Shown: piece by piece, positions 7,264 to 10,780 of the stretch | How the letters are laid out: every line of letters starts with the position of its first letter | How positions within the stretch are numbered: the stretch's first letter is position 1 | NCBI GenBank assembly: GCA_946402785.1 | Contig: CAMIXP010000036.1 | Span: 1-10,780, forward strand | Reading direction: 5' to 3' | DNA from: an uncultured Caryophanales bacterium | GTDB taxonomy: Bacteria > Bacillota_I > Bacilli_A > RF39 > UBA660 | Length of the DNA: 10,780 nucleotides | The notes under the pieces: model-generated | The model's database searches: none | Seen by the model: only the letters and a program-made list of their open reading frames with translations | What the model was told of the DNA's origin: nothing | Position numbers and translations under genes: made by a program

Positions 7264-8610
7264 ATGGAAGAGAAAACAGTAAGTCTCTCTTTAGGGACAA
7301 TTTTAAGAGAATGTTCAAAAGATCCTAATTTATCACTTGATCATTTTTATTACTTTTCACTACAAAACAGAGAAAATATCCACCAAATCTTTAAGTATAA
7401 GAAGTTTAATGAAGACTTTGTAGGTCAATTAGACTGTTTTAATAATGGAGAATACTTAATTGGTATGATTCGACCATCCTACGATGAATTTTTAAATAAA
7501 CTATTATTATTCTTAAATATTCCACATCGTGGAAAAATAGAAGATAATGATGCTTTAACAGAACAAATGATGCATCAAGTAGAAAGATTAAAACAAGTAA
7601 CCAGTGAACAAGAACTAGAAATAGAATTCCCAATCATTTATAAAGACTTAATAGCTGGTAGAAGATATATTAGTGATCTACAAAAAATGAAACAACAAGA
7701 AGGTTATGATGAAGAACATGTAGCATCCGGAGAACACTATTATTATGGATGTGCCATGAAGAAATCATTACCAAACTTTATTGCTACACAATCAGAACTA
7801 TATAGACGTTTTGTAACAAAAAGAAAAGAATTAAAAGAATTACAAAATACAAAATCATTTAATGGCTACTTAGCAAAACACTTTGACCTAGATAAACTAT
7901 ATATGTATGTCATGCATGAATACTTAGTAAAAGCAGAATCTACCAAAGATAAAGATGAAATAAAAAAATATATTGCCCTAATAGAACAATATATGACATC
8001 TTCTAGAAAGAAGGATGTATCCTTAACGACAGATTCTGGAATCAAAGTAGATTATGAAATGATTCAAAAACGATTAAAGAACTTAAAAAGAGTTGTAGAT
8101 GATAATAGTAGTATGGTTGACTGGATTATTATTCCAGAAGGTAGAGACTATAGTCGTGTAAAAAGAGAAGAACATGAACCTAAAACATTATTAATGGATG
8201 TTGAAGAAATGGAAAGACTTCATCAAAAAGGAATTCGTAAGAATACTTTCTATGAGACAACACCATATGTAATCAAAGCATTAGGTTTAAGAAAATATCA
8301 TGGTTATATCGCATATGTTTATGAAAATGGAGAAGTGATTCTTGATAGAGAATATGCTCCAGAAACACCAAAAACAGCGATAGGTGATGCAATCTATAAC
8401 TTAAAAGTAGCAGACTTTGAAACCCTATCTAAATATGATAAACAAGTCTTAATGAAGCACCCAAGAGTAGGACGTATGAACCATACATCTACATGGGAAA
8501 AGAGAGTATCCAAAGTCATCTACCGAAAAGCAACTGAAGAAGAAAAAGAAGAAACAAAACAATTAGTAAAACGACTAAGAGAAAAACAAGAAATAAAAAA
8601 AGAGTCATAA
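7264..8610 (+). CDS. Hypothetical cytoplasmic protein, 448 aa
   Basis: I do not recognise this protein. It has no signal peptide or membrane helix. Residues 1-90 are mixed helix and strand with the aromatic-rich stretch DHFYYFSL (26-33). Residues 95-145 and 180-250 are charged helices. A motif rich in Tyr and His, GEHYYYGCAMKKS, lies at 156-168. The C-terminal part (about 285-420) looks like a separate compact domain: strands DWIIIPEG and YIAYVYENGEVILD, then a helical segment with KHPRVGRMNHTSTWEKRV. The tail is very basic and acidic (about 423-448). GGGGG at 7250-7254 (9 bases before the ATG) is an imperfect ribosome binding site. It forms its own transcription unit between the extended -10 promoter and the convergent terminator at 8595-8623. 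Its position after the coiled-coil operon suggests a related role; this is inference. Confidence 0.88.
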   Translation: MEEKTVSLSLGTILRECSKDPNLSLDHFYYFSLQNRENIHQIFKYKKFNEDFVGQLDCFNNGEYLIGMIRPSYDEFLNKLLLFLNIPHRGKIEDNDALTEQMMHQVERLKQVTSEQELEIEFPIIYKDLIAGRRYISDLQKMKQQEGYDEEHVASGEHYYYGCAMKKSLPNFIATQSELYRRFVTKRKELKELQNTKSFNGYLAKHFDLDKLYMYVMHEYLVKAESTKDKDEIKKYIALIEQYMTSSRKKDVSLTTDSGIKVDYEMIQKRLKNLKRVVDDNSSMVDWIIIPEGRDYSRVKREEHEPKTLLMDVEEMERLHQKGIRKNTFYETTPYVIKALGLRKYHGYIAYVYENGEVILDREYAPETPKTAIGDAIYNLKVADFETLSKYDKQVLMKHPRVGRMNHTSTWEKRVSKVIYRKATEEEKEETKQLVKRLREKQEIKKES

Positions 8611-8623
8611 TAGACTCTTTTTT
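8595..8623. terminator. Bidirectional terminator between the 448-aa gene and the YidD-lipoprotein gene
   Basis: An 11-bp stem pairs 8596-8606 with 8613-8623 (core GAGTC/GACTC) around a 6-base loop. A7 on the left (8595-8601) and T6 on the right (8618-8623) give it activity in both directions for these convergent genes; the stop of the 448-aa gene lies in the loop and that of the lipoprotein in the right arm. Confidence 0.85.
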
Positions 8624-9494
8624 ATTGATATAATTCTTTCTTAATTAATTCTAAGTTGTTTCTCATAATAGAAGTATAGTTTTCTTTATCTCTTCTTTCA
8701 TCATCGCTAATAATATCTAATCGATGTAATTCTAATTTTTGAAGAGCAGGATATTTTTCCAAAATAGCTGTTACATTTTCATTATCAGGGGATCCTTTAA
8801 AAGTAATCACATAACTAACAGCAGCATCATTAATAATATTTTCAGCGTCTGCCATTGTCTTTTGACTAGCATCGGAATCAATACAAATAACATTTAATCC
8901 AAATTTCTCTAAGTATTTTAAAGCAGAATCTCCAACGATAATCGTTTTATTATCTGTATTTTCAACCGCTACACGATAATCAGCATCAATCTCAGATAAC
9001 TCAATTTTTAATTCATCATAAGCATCTTCAATTTCTTTCTTTAAATAAGTACTAGAAACATATTCATCCATCGCAAGTCGAATATTTTGACTCATCATTA
9101 ATAAGGAATTAGGATTTAACCATAACTCTTCTGGAGAATAATCGGTCTCCAATACATAAGCCGTATCAATAATCTTTAAATTAGGATTAATAGCAAGTAA
9201 ATCAACAGCTAAATCTCTTTCTTTTTCAAGTAATCCATTATAAACAAATAAATCTACTTTAGAAGTATCATTAATTTGTTTTTTACTGAACTTATAAGCA
9301 TTAATATCAACACCATCTGGATAAATAGAAGTAATCGTAGCATGTTTTTCATATAAACGCTTCATAATAAATTCATTCGGATAATTCGTAACCACAATTT
9401 CAATATTATCCATACTATCATTGGTACAACCACTTGCTAAAAAAACAAGAGGTAATAAAATCAAACTTAATAACAAAACTTTAACTTTTTTCAT
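8622..9494 (-). CDS. TroA/ZnuA-like ABC transporter substrate-binding lipoprotein (likely separate start inside the yidD frame)
   Basis: Read from ATG 9494 this is a 290-aa lipoprotein: a basic N-terminus, a hydrophobic stretch, and the lipobox LASGC with the lipidated Cys23. The mature part follows the cluster-9 (TroA/ZnuA/AdcA) layout: a first strand IVVTNYP, PDGVDINAY (59-67) where the family has PPGxDPHxY, KVDLFVYNGL (79-88), ELWLNP (123-128) where it has DPHxWLDP, a long backbone helix (about 130-170), and a second lobe with DSALKYLEKFGL (189-200). The three metal-binding histidines are absent: Asn65, Glu123, and Gly188 or Asp189 depending on alignment. It therefore may not bind zinc or manganese in the usual way. 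No permease or ATPase gene adjoins it. AAGGAG (9501-9506) lies 6 bases before this ATG. Confidence 0.78.
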   Translation of the reverse strand: MKKVKVLLLSLILLPLVFLASGCTNDSMDNIEIVVTNYPNEFIMKRLYEKHATITSIYPDGVDINAYKFSKKQINDTSKVDLFVYNGLLEKERDLAVDLLAINPNLKIIDTAYVLETDYSPEELWLNPNSLLMMSQNIRLAMDEYVSSTYLKKEIEDAYDELKIELSEIDADYRVAVENTDNKTIIVGDSALKYLEKFGLNVICIDSDASQKTMADAENIINDAAVSYVITFKGSPDNENVTAILEKYPALQKLELHRLDIISDDERRDKENYTSIMRNNLELIKKELYQ

Positions 9495-9713
9495 AGACAT
9501 CTCCTTCTTTGGTACAGGATCAAAGCCATATCCACCGAATGGATGACAACGTAGGATCCTTTTGATTGCTAAAAAACTTCCTTTAAGAGAACCATAGGTT
9601 TCAATACTTTCAATCGCATATTCCGAACAAGTAGGGGTAAACCTACATTTTGAATGGCTTGATAAAGGCATTTTTTGATAGAAATGTATGAGACTAATCA
9701 GTATCTTTTTCAT
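8622..9713 (-). CDS. yidD: YidD (membrane protein insertion efficiency factor) fused in frame to a TroA/ZnuA-like lipoprotein
   Basis: The first 71 residues are YidD: MKKILISLIHFYQK, CRFTPTCSEYAIES (23-36), KRILRCHPFG (51-60) and DPVP (65-68). YidD is a small amphipathic, membrane-peripheral protein that assists YidC-dependent insertion of membrane proteins. YidD normally stops soon after DPVP; here the frame continues with no stop codon into a lipoprotein signal peptide (from residue 74) and a substrate-binding protein of the TroA type, 363 aa in all. I chose ATG 9713 because GGTGA (9719-9723) lies 5 bases upstream and the protein then begins as other YidDs do; ATGs at 9725, 9731 and further upstream to 9773 stay in frame but have no ribosome binding site. 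The DNA also carries a ribosome binding site and ATG at the junction, so the two proteins may be made separately. No yidC, rnpA or rpmH is nearby. Confidence 0.88.
   Translation of the reverse strand: MKKILISLIHFYQKMPLSSHSKCRFTPTCSEYAIESIETYGSLKGSFLAIKRILRCHPFGGYGFDPVPKKEMSMKKVKVLLLSLILLPLVFLASGCTNDSMDNIEIVVTNYPNEFIMKRLYEKHATITSIYPDGVDINAYKFSKKQINDTSKVDLFVYNGLLEKERDLAVDLLAINPNLKIIDTAYVLETDYSPEELWLNPNSLLMMSQNIRLAMDEYVSSTYLKKEIEDAYDELKIELSEIDADYRVAVENTDNKTIIVGDSALKYLEKFGLNVICIDSDASQKTMADAENIINDAAVSYVITFKGSPDNENVTAILEKYPALQKLELHRLDIISDDERRDKENYTSIMRNNLELIKKELYQ
9501..9506 (-). promoter_or_regulatory. Internal ribosome binding site at the YidD-lipoprotein junction
   Basis: AAGGAG on the minus strand is read as Lys-Glu codons of the fused frame and lies 6 bases before ATG 9494, which begins the signal peptide. 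ATG 9500 is directly against it and is unlikely to be used. This is the main evidence for separate initiation of the lipoprotein. Confidence 0.7.
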
Positions 9714-9729
9714 ACGCTTCACCATTCTC

Positions 9730-9758
9730 ATTTTACACTTAAAATGAAAAATATACAA
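9730..9758 (-). promoter_or_regulatory. Possible promoter of the yidD-lipoprotein gene
   Basis: On the minus strand TTGTAT (9753-9758), 17 bases, TAAAAT (9730-9735). The start point would fall near 9723, giving a very short leader that just includes GGTGA (9719-9723). The tight geometry makes this a weak call; I saw no better candidate in the 122-base divergent gap. Confidence 0.35.
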
Positions 9759-9782
9759 GTCTCTAAAATGCAAGAAAAGGAA

Positions 9783-9811
9783 TTGAACTATCCAAAAGAA
9801 TGTGCTAAAAT
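9783..9811 (+). promoter_or_regulatory. Probable promoter of the GYG-repeat protein gene
   Basis: TTGAAC (9783-9788) and TAAAAT (9806-9811) are separated by exactly 17 bases. Transcription would begin near 9818, just before GGGGAGG (9821-9827) and 18 bases before the ATG at 9836. Confidence 0.6.
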
Positions 9812-9835
9812 AATGATAATGGGGAGGCTACTAGC

Positions 9836-10780
9836 ATGGGAATATTGGATAAATGGTTTGCGCATAAAGAGCAAACACAACTAGAAGACAAAGAAGTACC
9901 AGAAACAGTATCTGTTTCACAAGAAATTGAAAATATTCTTTTGATTTTAGGAAATCTCGGTGTGATGAGAGATGAACTAATCAGACAACATACACAAGAT
10001 AAAGAATATTTCAATGAAAACATCCTAATAAAACTAGGTATCCAAGAACCAGTAGGTCTAGACTATATCAATAAATATTTTGAAAAAGCTAGATTTGGAT
10101 ATGGTTCTTCAAAAATTCGTCAATTAAGAGAAAAATATCAAGCAGTAGCTTCAGAAAAGCTAATGGCTGGTATGGGTAAGAAAGAAGTAGTAGATTTACT
10201 AATATCTATTGCTAAAAATGATATTATTGCTTATGAAGACATCTTAAGAAGATTTAATGAATCATTAAAACAAGTAGAAGAAACAGCCAAAGACTATAAT
10301 GATCAAATGAATATGATTGATTACTGGAAAGAATACTATAAAGAACAAGAATTAGGTTATCCAGTATCTTTAGATAAAAAAGTAGAAAGTCTAAAACAAG
10401 AACTTATAAATCTACCATATGGTGGCTATGGACAAGTAGAATTAAACAAATTTGAAACATCTGCCAAAAAAATGATAGAAGAAGCAAGACTAAGTGGAGA
10501 AGATTCTCATCATACAATTAGTAGAATTGTATCCGATATCTTTAATCCAATGAAGAATCGTCTACTAGGAGATGCTGATAGATTACAAAAAAGAATTCAA
10601 ATGATTGAGGAATCTCCTTATATTTCAAACTTTGAAAAAGAAAAGAATAAACAAAGAATCATTCAAGAGTTTAAACAAATGAATGGTCATGTCAATCAAG
10701 AAGAAGAATTTAACTTAGATCAATTCAAGAAAAATCTTACTCAATTAGAAATGGGTGGATACGGAGAAGATGTAATTAAT
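9836..10780 (+). CDS. Hypothetical helical protein with GYG repeats (3' end outside window)
   Basis: The frame runs from ATG 9836 to the window end without a stop (315 codons), so the gene is cut. GGGGAGG (9821-9827) lies 8 bases before the ATG. The protein starts MGILDKWFAHK, has no signal peptide or membrane segment, and is almost entirely charged helix with long coiled-coil stretches (about 130-165 and 260-300). A turn motif recurs: GYG at 88-90, GGYG at 196-199 and GGYG at 307-310, each preceded by a helix containing a Leu-Asp pair (residues about 71-72, 177-178, 294-295). This indicates a tandem repeat of about 110 residues. It is divergent from yidD. I do not recognise the family; the helical, Lys/Glu-rich style resembles the hypothetical genes at 3233-8610. 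Confidence 0.85.
   Translation, partial: MGILDKWFAHKEQTQLEDKEVPETVSVSQEIENILLILGNLGVMRDELIRQHTQDKEYFNENILIKLGIQEPVGLDYINKYFEKARFGYGSSKIRQLREKYQAVASEKLMAGMGKKEVVDLLISIAKNDIIAYEDILRRFNESLKQVEETAKDYNDQMNMIDYWKEYYKEQELGYPVSLDKKVESLKQELINLPYGGYGQVELNKFETSAKKMIEEARLSGEDSHHTISRIVSDIFNPMKNRLLGDADRLQKRIQMIEESPYISNFEKEKNKQRIIQEFKQMNGHVNQEEEFNLDQFKKNLTQLEMGGYGEDVIN

Noticed and set aside
9714..9773. Longer YidD N-terminus from in-frame start codons up to 9773
   Set aside because: The added residues are unlike YidD, no start there has a ribosome binding site, and ATG 9713 gives the usual MKKILI-type beginning with GGTGA upstream.
9675..9884. 69-aa plus-strand frame across the yidD start and divergent promoters
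   Set aside because: It overlaps the conserved yidD start, both promoter candidates and the start of the next gene, has no ribosome binding site, and resembles no known protein.
9805..10023. 72-aa minus-strand Ser/Cys-rich frame
   Set aside because: Antisense to the start of the GYG-repeat gene, which has a good ribosome binding site and promoter; this frame has neither.
1..10780. CRISPR array, insertion sequence, prophage, tRNA or riboswitch
   Set aside because: No regular direct repeats with spacers, no transposase or integrase frame, no terminal inverted repeats, no tRNA-like cloverleaf, and all leaders are too short for known riboswitches.

Overview
The window is AT-rich DNA (roughly 30% GC by eye) with strong AGGAGG/GAGGTG-type ribosome binding sites, A/T-ending codons and Lys/Glu-rich proteins. 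Together with the mutL-miaA pair and the small S20 gene, this points to a low-GC Bacillota of the class Bacilli. The many unrecognised coiled-coil proteins among housekeeping genes suggest an uncultured, possibly host-associated Bacilli lineage; that placement is inference. All nine visible stop codons are TAA or TAG, and tryptophan is written TGG, so the standard bacterial code fits.

Left part (1-3110): the 3' part of mutL (mismatch-repair endonuclease) is followed 9 bp later by miaA (tRNA A37 dimethylallyltransferase). miaA converges, with a one-base gap, on a membrane-anchored transglutaminase-like protein on the minus strand, and a hairpin covers both stop codons. rpsT (ribosomal protein S20) follows, also on the minus strand, with its own terminator and promoter.

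Middle part (3150-8623): a divergent promoter starts a plus-strand operon of three unrecognised genes (two of about 610 aa and one of 95 aa) ending in a clear terminator. A fourth unrecognised gene (448 aa) follows under its own extended -10 promoter. The two large proteins share an N-terminal module but have unrelated C-terminal halves. I could not assign a biochemical function to any of the four.

Right part (8622-10780): a minus-strand reading frame encodes YidD, a helper of YidC-dependent membrane insertion, running without a stop codon into a TroA/ZnuA-like lipoprotein. The lipoprotein also has its own Shine-Dalgarno and ATG inside the frame. It lacks the histidines that normally bind metal in this family. 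A divergent plus-strand gene, cut by the window end, encodes a helical protein with GYG motifs spaced about 110 residues apart.

There is no intergenic stretch over 300 bases, and I see no mobile element, tRNA, rRNA, CRISPR array or integrase. The best candidates for something new are the YidD-lipoprotein fusion with its ligand-less binding protein, and the modular coiled-coil protein set.
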